39,618 nucleotides of DNA. Source: Perkinsus olseni. Taxonomy: Eukaryota > Perkinsozoa > Perkinsida > Perkinsidae. Positions within the stretch are counted from its first letter, which is position 1. Every line of letters begins with the position of its first letter. The notes beneath the pieces are model-generated. The model made no database searches. It saw only the letters and a list, made by a program, of their open reading frames with translations, and was not told where the DNA came from. A program made the position numbers and the translations under genes. Below, one piece after another: positions 30,101 through 38,806 of this stretch. The stretch lies in contig JABANP010000486.1 of the NCBI GenBank assembly GCA_013115135.1, positions 1 through 39,618 of the forward strand, in the 5' to 3' direction.

Positions 30101-33100
30101 GTCATCATCTGACCACGGCGAAAATGAGATCAATGGCTCACTACCCCCCAACAACAACAAGCATATGACCGTGGTCAACTACGACGAGGATGACTTGGAA
30201 GAGCAAGAAGACCAACTACAAGATGAAGATAACCTCCCCCCTTGGGAAGCTCTGCGGAGAGACTGGGTTTACGATGAGACTACTCCTCTCGGACGAGCTG
30301 TCGTGCGTGCTTCTTGGAAGGACTCAACTAGGCCTCCAATGAACTACCGGCAAGCGGCTGCTCGGGGTTCGCGCTGTACTAAAAGACTAACTTCGGCCCA
30401 ACAGGAAGCCTTCCAACAAGCACTGAAGACCTACATTGACAGGGGATTCTGTACTATAGTACAGAATAATGCCGAGAGTAACTACTCTGAAGCCCCTCTT
30501 TTCGACGCCTGCCAAGATGCGTGGGACAGCCTAACTAAGGGTACGCACTACGAGGGTACTACGGTCATCAAGCCCAAGCATTTCACACCTGCACACACGG
30601 TCTTTAGGGATAATCACCCTACTACCCCCTGCAGGATTGTGCTTGATTATAGGGTGTTGAACAAGTACCTGCTTCGTGGTGGTCGTACCCAGAATGACCT
30701 ACAGGGTACATTACTACTGCTCCGAGGATTCAACTACTTCGTCTCCTCTGACATCAGCAAGGCTTTTTGCCAGATGAAGGCGTCACTATACGACTTGGCC
30801 TATGCTAACTACACCTGCATAGGAGATTACACCATCTTATGGAGTAGTATATCCTTTGGGACGACGAATGCTCCGAACTTCCTGGAGTGCTGTACATATG
30901 ACGTCACTACAGAAATCGAAGCACTACAAGAAGCCGGTGCCCGACTGTCGACTAGTCCACTTGTCGACCCACGCCTACTCACCGACGATGTCTTGGAGGA
31001 GGTATTACTATTGCCCTCCAGGGCAGCCTTCGACTACATTCGCCAAGGTCCGGCGATTCCCAAGGATGTCATACTACTCAAGTACGTGGACGATCTCTTC
31101 AACGGCGGCGATACTCCAGAGCAAGCCACACAGGCCAATGACCTCTCACTACATATGCTAGGTGGTCATGGCTTCAAGGCCGAAGCTATCAAGAATGTGA
31201 GATCTTGGTCGGAGGCTGTTACTACGGACACAAAGGCGAAGTCTTTGCTGGGGTACCACTACCGAGACGAGAATCTCTTCGTGGTCTACTCTGGCAAACT
31301 ACCTGATGGTGTCATCACTAAGCGTGAAGCCTGCTCGGCATTGGCATCACTCTACGACCCACTAGGAGTTTTCATCGAGCTCGACCTCAAGGGCAGGCTG
31401 TTGTGGAGATGCGTCTGTGAGGACTACAAGGACTGGTCTGATAGTGTAGACACTAACGTGGCCAACGACATACGAAGTTGGATCACCGAGTGCACTATGG
31501 CCTCTACTATAGGAACCCCACGACTTGTACAGACTAATCCTCTGCTGGTCTGTACAGATGCATCCCAAGACCTCTGGGGCGTTGATATCCGGACGATGAG
31601 TACTACGACTATATCCTCCAGACTATTGGGTCGCGGTGGTGTTTTTCCTAAGCCTCAGACGCCTTGGACCATTCCCCGCAAGGAACTAGTGGCTCTCTGC
31701 AAAGGCCTTCAGCTACTAAAGCTGATGTCTCTCTACCTGCCAGTTCCCACCTACCACAGGCCCCACCAAGTCCCACTAGATGCGTTGGCCCCTACACTTC
31801 AGCCTCGGCAAACTAGACTTCTCTGTGACAGCGAGATCACTATCTACAGACTGCGCCGCCCGGCGAACGATAAGAGACTCCCCGCTGTCGAACGGAGACG
31901 ACTAATAGAGGTCAGGAAGCTTTGTAAGGAGCTCAACGTCATTATACTCCATGTCCCCTCGGAGCTCAACTATGCTGACAGTATTTCACGGGCGAGGACT
32001 ACTAAGGTAGACATTGACGCCAGTGCTGTACTGAACTCGATGACTACATCCAGTGTTATCTACGACTATCGCTGTCAGTATGATGAGTCCGCAGAGGGTG
32101 ATGCTGTAGAACAAGCCCCCACTAACCCCTCGGTGTCTGCTATCAATGAAGATGGGATTGATTTACCTGAGGTCGATCCACTACCTAATGAACAGCGCCT
32201 AGAGCTGTTGGCATTAATGAACTACGCCAAGCCCACCGAGAGAATTGACAGTGGCCAACTAGAAGACTCAAGGTTTACAACTTGTGTCAACGACTGTGTA
32301 CTACGTGCCCAACGACTAGACGAGGACACCAAGAGTCTTAAGGCCATCCTAGAAGGAAAATCGACTACTGCCACCCTTGGTGTTCGGGCTACTAGACTTC
32401 ATCGACTATCGAAGGTTTGCTTCCTCGATGACGATGGTCTACTGCGCCGATACCCAGATCCACGGAGAGCTACTGAAACCTCCGACGAGAAAGGTCTACT
32501 ACACCTCGGGAGGACGCTGTGCTCGGCCTTCCTGGTAAGGGTGCTTGCGGTCATTTTCCACTACTGGTACGGTCACTTGGGTGCCAAACGAGTCCACCTT
32601 CGTTTACGGAGGGACTACTGGCGGGACTCTATGTTCCGATTGGTACGACTTACTATCGGATCATGCATCCCCTGCCTTAGGGCCAGGGCCACTCGACAAC
32701 ACAACTACTTGGTGACTCGAGTGCAGAGCCTACTAACCGAAGGACTATGGCAGATTGTCGGAGCTGATATTGCGGGACCCTACGGCAAGCCAAGTACCGT
32801 GACCTCGTCTACTAGTAATGCGGCTACGCCTTCTGAGGGTTCAACTACCAACCACTACCTGCTTTTGGTCCATGACTATGTCAGTGGGTTTACTGTGGCA
32901 CGCCCATTGCGGGATACGAAGTCTACTACGGTTGCTGCCGTGTTGGACAATATTTTCCTAGAGCATGGTAGCCCGGCGGTACTACTGACCGATGGTGATA
33001 GAACGATACTCTCCGGCAAAGCTGTGAAGCTAACACTGGCTCGCCATGGCACTCGACATTACAGACTACCCCCTTATTCCTACTACTTAGGGTTTTGGGA

Positions 33101-34553
33101 AAGAGCTCATCGAGATTTCGTTGAGGTCACTCGTGCACTACGAGCTAGCCGACCGATAACGGGCCCTGATGCTCCAGCCCGTACTACGGAGAGTAACAGC
33201 TACACCAGTGACTACATGGTTGCAGTTAGAGCGTATAACAATACGCCTCGTCAGTGGGCAAATGTCAGCCCCTGGCAGCTTCACTACGGCTACTCTAGTC
33301 GACTACCCGGACTCCATCCAGAAATGGATAGTTCCGTCGACTGGGGAACACTCGACATGCACTATGCCGAGACTAATATTGTCGACTTCGTTCAGACCAA
33401 CGTCCCACTACTGACTGAAGCCAAGGAGAAGATGGAAACTACTCTCGGCGAGTACCTAGAGTTGTGGAGGATCAAGCAGCAACGTCATCTAGAGAGATAC
33501 ACTCTTGACAACCCGAATGACTACGAGCCCACACTCTTCGACTTGGTTTTTGTCGCTAAACGGTCCAACACTACAATAGGTAACCATCTTAGTACTTATT
33601 GGAGAGGACCGTACACTGTTGTTGAACTACAAGGCTCTGCTATTGTCAAGGTTATTCATGGCATCTTGATAGAAGGTCTGGGAGGTGTTGAGGCCAACTC
33701 AGATAGGACTACAGCTCATATTCCTGTTGCCTATGGAGCGTCGGAGTCGTTCTCACTAAAGAACGTTACTCACGCTAAGGCCCTACAAGAAGTGGTTTCC
33801 AACTATCACCAGAAGTCTCAACGAGCGTACCTAGACTCCGATGGTACACTACGGACTATGAGACTAACTACTCCTTCTCAGCCGGATGATTGCCGAAGGG
33901 TCAGTCGTGCTCGAGATCGCACAGCACTACGACATGCCAATCTGCCCGTCCCTAGCCCGATACCTTCTGAAGATGGTGATGGCGCGGAGGCCACTACTCA
34001 AGGTGTATCGCTTTCCCCTGGGTCACTTGCCGAAGAACTAGATTCGGACCAACCAGGGGAGTATGCATCGCCACCGGCAACTAACTCGCCTACTATCTGG
34101 GCGACTCCATCCCCTGAGGAGGTTACTGAAGAAGCTGGAGAAGACACTACTGATGACCGAGAACCAGCTGAAGAGTTGTCCGATCCCAACTATGTTGACG
34201 TTACAGCTAGGTTACGCGACTATTTTGGGACCTCGACTAGACACCTCTTTGGCAAGTTCATGAATACTAGTCCGACCGTCGGGTCAGTGGTTATCAGCAC
34301 TACTGCACCTCACATAGGTCTTGCTACGGTGGTCGATAACGCTCTCAATGACGGCTATATAAGACTACAAGCTCTGGACGTCGTCTCCGAAGGTGGGATA
34401 GTCTCGACTCCTACCTTGGACTCAGTGGACGAGTATACTACTCCTTGCAAGGCAGTCATCTATGTGCGCCCCAGTACTACAACGTGGACTCGCGGTAGGA
34501 GTAAGCAGCTGTTAGACCTACTAGCTTCTGTGCGAAATCAACTAAGTAATTGA
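27198..34553 (+). CDS. BEL/Pao Gag-Pol polyprotein (single ORF)
   Basis: About 2,451 residues from ATG 27198; seven upstream codons are open but lack an ATG. Order: a Pro/Tyr/Gln-rich N-terminus; a CEGCGDYRC motif near residue 315; a capsid-like region; three CCHC knuckles (CFRCHQKGHSAKNC, CKVCGNPGHTTDAC, CHRCNNPGHLAYVC) near residues 609-680; an aspartic protease (YDTGADVS, near 762); reverse transcriptase (SSDISKAFCQM, then YVDD near 1295); the BEL/Pao connection (SALASLYDPLG); RNase H (CTDAS near 1452); and integrase with an HHCC finger (GHLGAKRVH, CIPC). The integrase core Asp-Asp-35-Glu residues are in GADIAG, LTDGDRT and GFWERAH, and a GPY-type motif (YWRGPYTVVE) follows. All catalytic residues appear intact with no internal stop, which suggests a recent insertion. 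Gag and Pol share one frame, so no frameshift is needed. Confidence 0.93.
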   Translation: MEDSRTTNNYNDPANPTRPGDGMIPPPLLRDGLPHSEGNEPPPLAGAHTHLEIPSGIHPPMVLPINNTTVAGRSQEQPAANTSDNLHDVEAGDNRELPPRQRLPPGPNRAPQYQLPPDGYPASPAGMIPNQDLAQPRGVGVYPAAYTSEATVATDDWRAEVYQRGQHPVSTDHRAQRLPPPPPHYPHPGDYCGQPRYSEIQQLPPYYVPRRPPQVDSHRVHSRPYGPHHSRSDYAEAAGQTTMPQHQHERGQPVGDPYYPPRVNATSHGYPQQAQLPPYFDALPPTGPAQLQSLPSPFYVPRKRGMSYYGWCEGCGDYRCAAQIAIKEYDSAERVVASLKPRTIFKGPEDTRSGTSFIETMYTETEGHPDVVRYLWLKRYTTSYVWSVLTDGIQPPTRCHRSYGSQLQLLIDRLRHHYDTLGHVQRTSDDLAHCVQGGGTVYRFIQKLETMASELYALGSPVPYRDLKLRLHKGLKSILLRQRLDVDLMNDHMSFEQFRDRVLLHHKQLTNYYGVDYETNEGAARSPGFRPVRTQARPNYARTREQSVESRGGQSSHRDYTPRSSPSPARPRPLQPRSVNIVDEDTEELSEDEHSLRHLLAIRNDVTGFLCFRCHQKGHSAKNCLQAAPAELATRCKVCGNPGHTTDACRVNVEQIVCHRCNNPGHLAYVCGAKLPATAKTTKDPLRRPPTPSTRGAQPRPATKVRANTSVHATFLDDEESRSDHHCHTLRCTPPLDARVQHREGMMTGYITLEDTEVVAIYDTGADVSLITAECLNYVSPDAAVNTNVPSSLSAANGGHLHTIGTVRLRLSTPSTSQVDTFLVTTVPLTTPVILGCPTMSLLKTRITIGPDGYHIETNYCDTPKTNKVGSDDHVQHMEGDHCEDPPKDHDDYITNYKIKYINQLCLQEGCEPLRYNGLDLPPTTPWFSILYPGSVPTTINDDSLIRGQGRCNHGTSDTTTINQVQAPSSSDHGENEINGSLPPNNNKHMTVVNYDEDDLEEQEDQLQDEDNLPPWEALRRDWVYDETTPLGRAVVRASWKDSTRPPMNYRQAAARGSRCTKRLTSAQQEAFQQALKTYIDRGFCTIVQNNAESNYSEAPLFDACQDAWDSLTKGTHYEGTTVIKPKHFTPAHTVFRDNHPTTPCRIVLDYRVLNKYLLRGGRTQNDLQGTLLLLRGFNYFVSSDISKAFCQMKASLYDLAYANYTCIGDYTILWSSISFGTTNAPNFLECCTYDVTTEIEALQEAGARLSTSPLVDPRLLTDDVLEEVLLLPSRAAFDYIRQGPAIPKDVILLKYVDDLFNGGDTPEQATQANDLSLHMLGGHGFKAEAIKNVRSWSEAVTTDTKAKSLLGYHYRDENLFVVYSGKLPDGVITKREACSALASLYDPLGVFIELDLKGRLLWRCVCEDYKDWSDSVDTNVANDIRSWITECTMASTIGTPRLVQTNPLLVCTDASQDLWGVDIRTMSTTTISSRLLGRGGVFPKPQTPWTIPRKELVALCKGLQLLKLMSLYLPVPTYHRPHQVPLDALAPTLQPRQTRLLCDSEITIYRLRRPANDKRLPAVERRRLIEVRKLCKELNVIILHVPSELNYADSISRARTTKVDIDASAVLNSMTTSSVIYDYRCQYDESAEGDAVEQAPTNPSVSAINEDGIDLPEVDPLPNEQRLELLALMNYAKPTERIDSGQLEDSRFTTCVNDCVLRAQRLDEDTKSLKAILEGKSTTATLGVRATRLHRLSKVCFLDDDGLLRRYPDPRRATETSDEKGLLHLGRTLCSAFLVRVLAVIFHYWYGHLGAKRVHLRLRRDYWRDSMFRLVRLTIGSCIPCLRARATRQHNYLVTRVQSLLTEGLWQIVGADIAGPYGKPSTVTSSTSNAATPSEGSTTNHYLLLVHDYVSGFTVARPLRDTKSTTVAAVLDNIFLEHGSPAVLLTDGDRTILSGKAVKLTLARHGTRHYRLPPYSYYLGFWERAHRDFVEVTRALRASRPITGPDAPARTTESNSYTSDYMVAVRAYNNTPRQWANVSPWQLHYGYSSRLPGLHPEMDSSVDWGTLDMHYAETNIVDFVQTNVPLLTEAKEKMETTLGEYLELWRIKQQRHLERYTLDNPNDYEPTLFDLVFVAKRSNTTIGNHLSTYWRGPYTVVELQGSAIVKVIHGILIEGLGGVEANSDRTTAHIPVAYGASESFSLKNVTHAKALQEVVSNYHQKSQRAYLDSDGTLRTMRLTTPSQPDDCRRVSRARDRTALRHANLPVPSPIPSEDGDGAEATTQGVSLSPGSLAEELDSDQPGEYASPPATNSPTIWATPSPEEVTEEAGEDTTDDREPAEELSDPNYVDVTARLRDYFGTSTRHLFGKFMNTSPTVGSVVISTTAPHIGLATVVDNALNDGYIRLQALDVVSEGGIVSTPTLDSVDEYTTPCKAVIYVRPSTTTWTRGRSKQLLDLLASVRNQLSN

Positions 34554-34612
34554 CGACCTCTTCCTCGACGACTTACCATACTACCGTAGCCCCTGTATTA
34601 CTGGCGACTCTC

Positions 34613-34807
34613 ATGCTGCCTACTATCGGTTGTGCGGGACATTACGTTCAACACAAAGGAGACAGCCTAATGCCTGCACGCGTACACAATCTCGTGACGT
34701 GGCGCCAAGCACAACCACTAGCTTTAGTGATGATACTTGTAGTGGTAACTAGATGGTATAGCACTTGGTTTTACTTCTTCCCTGTAGTACTAGTTATTCC
34801 CTTATAA
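34613..34807 (+). CDS. Small hydrophobic ORF between Pol and accessory ORF
   Basis: ATG 34613 begins 60 nt after the Pol stop, and the frame extends to 34807, only 6 nt before the next ATG. The C-terminal half is a strong membrane span (LALVMILVVVTRWYSTWFYF). The frame is open from before the Pol stop, so the N-terminus could be longer by a non-ATG start. It may encode a small membrane peptide or a remnant of an envelope-like gene. Not recognised. Confidence 0.4.
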   Translation: MLPTIGCAGHYVQHKGDSLMPARVHNLVTWRQAQPLALVMILVVVTRWYSTWFYFFPVVLVIPL

Positions 34808-34813
34808 CTATTT

Positions 34814-35881
34814 ATGACTAGCTTTGGTCAGCTTATGGAGGACTACACCGGCATGGGCGACAAGGAGGTTGGTACTATCGCTAGACTAGGTGCCCTTACT
34901 AAGTCGTATGAAGACACTGCCGATTATCAAGGTTATCGCTCTACTAAAGTGAGACTACTGCAAGCCTGCACCTCCAACAAGGCCGCCCAACTGTCACCAC
35001 TACAGTCCGTAGGTAATGAGCAACTAGATAGTCTCCGCCAAAGGTTGTGGGCTAAGTACGCTGACCTGGCACTAGTATCCACCACTACTGACCTGACGGT
35101 TCCCGCCATCAACTACACTTACAGTGCTGAAGTTCTAGAGTCCGGTAAGGCCGCTACTACTAAGGACTGGGGCCTACGAGCTACTACACCTACCTTCTTG
35201 AAGGCTGGGATGCTAAAGCTCAAGTATACCCCTGAAGTTACTACTAGTATGCTGACTAACTATGAACAAGTACTAGATCACGTTCATGTCCGTATGGTGG
35301 CGGTTATTGAACCCACTACTTGGGGACTACTAGACCCAGCGCTGAAACTCTTCGTCCAGCGCGGGACTACTGTTTTTATGAGCACCTCTAGGGTGATCAC
35401 TACCGGTCTAATTGGAGGGTTTGGTGACTACTTAGAGCTAGATACTATCGGTAAACTAGCCAGGTGGAACCTTATTGAAGCTATGTTAACCACTAGAGGG
35501 TACTGGTCTGAGAAAACTAGTGCTGGTGTGTTGTCTATAGCTCCACTACAACTAGATAAGGATCTCACAACCGTGAAGGACTACTACATTCCCATTTCTC
35601 TACATCATGCCTACCAACGACTACATACGTTCTATAAAACTGTATTTTATTCGGTAACTAAGCGGGAAGCGGCCGTCAACAATGACCTGAAGACCTTGGG
35701 TGAACTAGACTCTCTACCCGCCGCACTCGCTAATGTCTACTACAAAAACGAGCACTACTTACAGTTACTAACTTGTGACGACGATGAGGAGGAAATCACT
35801 ATTGATGCTCTTAGAAAGGCTGAACTACAGGTCTATTACGATGATGCTACTAGCGGTGATGGTACTGCTGCTGACAACTAG
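34814..35881 (+). CDS. Accessory ORF of element 1, 355 residues, unknown
   Basis: An intact ATG-to-stop frame lies 3' of Pol, where envelope-like or accessory genes sit in some BEL/Pao elements. It opens MTSFGQLMEDYTGMGDKEVG and ends in an acidic segment (CDDDEEEITIDALRKAELQV). I see no signal peptide, no clear membrane anchor, and neither CCHC nor catalytic motifs; it looks like a soluble, mostly helical protein (EQLDSLRQRLWAKYADLALV; YYIPISLHHAYQRLHTFYKT). It shares the element's ACTA-rich codon habit, so it belongs to the element rather than the host. A second structural protein is possible. Confidence 0.75.
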   Translation: MTSFGQLMEDYTGMGDKEVGTIARLGALTKSYEDTADYQGYRSTKVRLLQACTSNKAAQLSPLQSVGNEQLDSLRQRLWAKYADLALVSTTTDLTVPAINYTYSAEVLESGKAATTKDWGLRATTPTFLKAGMLKLKYTPEVTTSMLTNYEQVLDHVHVRMVAVIEPTTWGLLDPALKLFVQRGTTVFMSTSRVITTGLIGGFGDYLELDTIGKLARWNLIEAMLTTRGYWSEKTSAGVLSIAPLQLDKDLTTVKDYYIPISLHHAYQRLHTFYKTVFYSVTKREAAVNNDLKTLGELDSLPAALANVYYKNEHYLQLLTCDDDEEEITIDALRKAELQVYYDDATSGDGTAADN

Positions 35882-36083
35882 GAGTACTACTTGGGCTACT
35901 ACGTAGGTTTATGCGGTTATAGAGAAGAACTACTTAAGGTATAGATGATGACTAGTTTAATGATTGCTGTATCACTATTTCTTTGATTTTGATTTTTCCG
36001 GATAGCCTGTCCGTACTACTCGATGGATGCTAGTCGTAACGTGTTAACTAGGGTCGCTAATGGGCCCATTAGCGCGTGGCCAA
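35882..36083. other. 3' end region of element 1
   Basis: ACTA-rich non-coding sequence fades out by about 36050. A perfect 20-bp palindrome (CGCTAATGGG/CCCATTAGCG) lies at 36055-36074, immediately before the second 51-bp repeat. No poly(A)-like tail or LTR matching the 5' end was seen. Confidence 0.6.
36055..36074. repeat. Perfect 20-bp palindrome at the element junction
   Basis: CGCTAATGGG (36055-36064) is followed directly by its reverse complement CCCATTAGCG (36065-36074), with no spacer. It lies 9 nt before the second copy of the 51-bp repeat, at the boundary between the two retroelements. Confidence 0.9.
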
Positions 36084-36134
36084 TGCGCGTCCCTCTGGGA
36101 CTCGGGGCTACTAGCGCGCGCCCAGACTAAGCGC
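36084..36134 (+). repeat. 51-bp direct repeat, copy 2
   Basis: Identical to 24352-24402. Sequence after it differs from that after copy 1 except for short matches, which favours a conserved 5' terminus of two related elements over the two LTRs of one element. Confidence 0.9.
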
Positions 36135-36448
36135 TATGCCGTCCAACGGCGCCACGAAGTTTTCGCTCGCCGAAGATCTAAAACTGTAAGATCTTCGAAA
36201 CGGCTAGCTTCGCTGAAGCACTCCAAGCTTAGAACTAAGTTCTGAGAACTCTATATATTAGAGCGATCTAACTGTACTTCAGATCGAGTATCTGCTAAGT
36301 ATCTGAATCTCTAGCCTGTCTATTGATTCTACTCTACCTCGTTGCAATCTATCTCTCGTTCGCTCCTCGAGTCTACTCTCTCGGATCGAACCCTAGCCCT
36401 CTAGACTATTGCCATCGTATCTAGTTGGTTTCGCATTGTGTTCTGTTG

Positions 36449-38806
36449 ATGCAGTCGTCGGGAATGAATCGATTAGGGACGGTCCCGAACTCTCGTGCTT
36501 TCTCCTATGATTCTCTAGGATCCCCTTCTACACCACCAAATCAAGAACCTTCTACTTTTTCTACGACCAACGATTCCCTTCCCGTACATTCTACCGGGAT
36601 ATCCTTCCGAACCTCCGAGTTCAACGGCTCGTCTCCTATGTCTGGACCTCCTCTACAAGGCTCTATGACCAACTCCATGGTCAGCTGCCGCTCTTTATCA
36701 TCGAGGTCATCCTCTCCGTTGCGTGGTCTGTCGCCAGCAACACAAGTCGACCGCTCTAGGTCGCATCCTTCGGTTTCGCCGTCTCTATTGACATCGAGTA
36801 TATTCATGTCACCTTTGGGTTCCACGTTATCTGATGGGCCCTCTAGTCAGTGTTCTGCATCACTGCTAGGCGCTACCGATCAATCTATTCGAGGAGCTCC
36901 AGACCGGTCTATTGCTTCCGACCGCCATGACGATGCCTCTATCAATGGATATCCCATGTCACCGTCCCGCACTAATGCTCAGCTTGCATCTACGGCTGAG
37001 CAACTGCACGGTGTTGGTTCTCATCCTCTCTATAAGGATGATCAACCTCGTGGCCAATTCGGCCGCGCTGAGGTCTACGCCCTCAACTGCGATGGTACTA
37101 TCTTGTCTATGGTCCCTTGCAACGACTCTACTGTGCACTGCTTCTCTCGTAGCAGTATGTACGCACCCTCTTCTAAGGCTAACTTCAACGCCTTATCTAC
37201 TCATCAGGACGATGGCTCTCCATCGCCTGTACGCTCTACACGTTCGTATGGCCCTTCGTGTACTCCAACGTTTGGTGCTCCGTCTATGGTGACTCAGACT
37301 CCATCTAGTTTCCCATCATTGGGAACAGTTCTAATGGCTGGTACGACGCCTTCTTCTAGAACCTCGAAGAACAAGACCTATTCTGGTACTCCGAGGTACT
37401 CCTCTAGGATTGCTAAGCTCAACAGCGAGCTTGGTAAGGTCGATCCCTCTAAGGGTCAGTACTCTAAGCCACCGCCTGGTGACTCTCCAGGTGCTGACGA
37501 CGCCAACATTGCTGATTCCTCTAAGACTGGTATCGACGATGACTCTAAGAGAAGTTCAGGAGACGACACCGTTCAAGTACCTGCTGGTGATAGTCGGTCC
37601 TCTAACGATCCACTACGAGAGGTTTCTAATCCTATTGAACAGTCCCATACGGACGACGATTCTGATGCCTCTCCTGCCCATCCAGGTAAGACTACCTCTA
37701 CCGATATCAACCAGGACGAGAATTCTAAGCACTCTCCTATTCTACCAGCTAATCTAGTTGTTCCTCCGGCGAGTGGTTCAACTTCAACTGGTGTCTACCC
37801 TCATCTTCCTGGTGTCCCTATGCCCCCATCTATTGGGCTTCCTCATCAACCCGGCGCTTCATTGTCTGATCCTAAGGGTCCCTACCCTATACCGGTCGAC
37901 CCTTTTGCTTCTGGAGTCTATCCACAACCTCCGCAAGGTGCATCTAATTTTCGCTGGGGCTACATTCCGGGACCACATGGTCATCTATCCCTGGTCCCCT
38001 ATTCGGTTGCCGCCTCTCCGGTCATGGTGCCGTCTATGTCTGATGCTATCAATGTCGACACTGTCTACAATGACAACGAGGGTTTGAAGCAGTCTACTCT
38101 TCGCGGTTCACTAGCATCTGACCAGCAAGTACCTTGCGGTGGTGGTTCTAAGGGCTCTCGCCATTCTAGTAGCTCTCACTCTAAGGCTTCTAGGAATGGG
38201 AAGGTCCAGGGTTCTCGCCCCTCTAGGGATTCGCACTATGAATCTTCTAGGAGAGGGAGAGCCCACGGTTCAGGGACTTCTCGCCATTCTACTAGTTCTC
38301 ACTCTAGAACTTCTAGGAATGGGAGAGCCCATGGTTCTAGCTCCCGCCATTCTAGGGGTCCCTACCCTAGGAATGGGGATGCTACTAGCTCTCGCCACTC
38401 TAGGAGATCTCGCATTGAGCCTTCTAGGAGTGGGAGTTCTAATGGCCATCATCGCGTCACTTTGAGGCGGTCTAGGCGTTCTAATGCTTCGAGATCTTCT
38501 TCGTCCTCCCGGCGTTCCTCTCTACTGTCAGAAGGAAGCCTTCCACCTCGACGACATGACTCTAAGCGACCTCCCATCAACCTCTCGGACGGTTTCGCTA
38601 TCCGGCCTCTACCTGGTGTTGGACATGGTCGTCAAGATAATCGCTTCTACCAACCTCCTAATCGTGCTGCTCCTTCCTACGGGTCTAATTGTCCCGGATG
38701 TGGTTCTCAGCCTTGTAGAACCAGAATCTCTATGAAGGACTATGATGTTGCACGGTCTATTGCTGAGAAGAAACCTCTCAGGCCTGTGTTCAAGGGGGGA
38801 AGGTGA
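36449..38806 (+). CDS. Element 2 Gag N-terminal part, Arg/Ser-rich
   Basis: ATG 36449 opens MQSSGMNRLGTVPNSRAFSY. The first 550 residues are Ser/Pro/Asp-rich and look disordered. About residues 560-700 form an SR-type domain of imperfect repeats (SRHS, TSRNGRAHGS) encoded by repeated TCTAGGAATGGGAGAGCC units (38130-38450). Then comes CPGCGSQPC, matching CEGCGDYRC of element 1, and the frame stops at 38806. The stop follows a run of six G (38794-38799) at the place where element 1 continues FKGPED. The homologous continuation lies in another frame, so this ORF is truncated by one base or joined by slippage. Confidence 0.75.
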   Translation: MQSSGMNRLGTVPNSRAFSYDSLGSPSTPPNQEPSTFSTTNDSLPVHSTGISFRTSEFNGSSPMSGPPLQGSMTNSMVSCRSLSSRSSSPLRGLSPATQVDRSRSHPSVSPSLLTSSIFMSPLGSTLSDGPSSQCSASLLGATDQSIRGAPDRSIASDRHDDASINGYPMSPSRTNAQLASTAEQLHGVGSHPLYKDDQPRGQFGRAEVYALNCDGTILSMVPCNDSTVHCFSRSSMYAPSSKANFNALSTHQDDGSPSPVRSTRSYGPSCTPTFGAPSMVTQTPSSFPSLGTVLMAGTTPSSRTSKNKTYSGTPRYSSRIAKLNSELGKVDPSKGQYSKPPPGDSPGADDANIADSSKTGIDDDSKRSSGDDTVQVPAGDSRSSNDPLREVSNPIEQSHTDDDSDASPAHPGKTTSTDINQDENSKHSPILPANLVVPPASGSTSTGVYPHLPGVPMPPSIGLPHQPGASLSDPKGPYPIPVDPFASGVYPQPPQGASNFRWGYIPGPHGHLSLVPYSVAASPVMVPSMSDAINVDTVYNDNEGLKQSTLRGSLASDQQVPCGGGSKGSRHSSSSHSKASRNGKVQGSRPSRDSHYESSRRGRAHGSGTSRHSTSSHSRTSRNGRAHGSSSRHSRGPYPRNGDATSSRHSRRSRIEPSRSGSSNGHHRVTLRRSRRSNASRSSSSSRRSSLLSEGSLPPRRHDSKRPPINLSDGFAIRPLPGVGHGRQDNRFYQPPNRAAPSYGSNCPGCGSQPCRTRISMKDYDVARSIAEKKPLRPVFKGGR

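Larger units (their letters stand above)
24352..36050 (+). mobile_element. BEL/Pao-type retrotransposon, element 1
   Basis: This element extends from the 51-bp repeat at 24352 to about 36050, just before its second copy at 36084. The span is defined by the repeat and by dense ACTA/CTAC/ACTAG words absent from the flanks. It holds a 2.8-kb leader, one fused Gag-Pol ORF, a short hydrophobic ORF and a 355-residue ORF. The superfamily follows from the RT/RNase H region: YVDD, and KREACSALASLYDPLGV, which is the BEL/Pao 'TKR..S..A.l.DPLG' signature. No long terminal repeats were found by eye: sequences outside the 51-bp block do not match between the two ends, so the LTRs may be diverged, very short or lost. 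Confidence 0.85.

Noticed and set aside
24352..36134. The 51-bp repeats as the two LTRs of element 1
   Set aside because: They are very short, and the sequences following each copy differ, with homology pattern fitting the starts of two different elements.
36541..36825. Minus-strand ORF of 94 codons
   Set aside because: It is a shadow of the low-complexity Gag of element 2.
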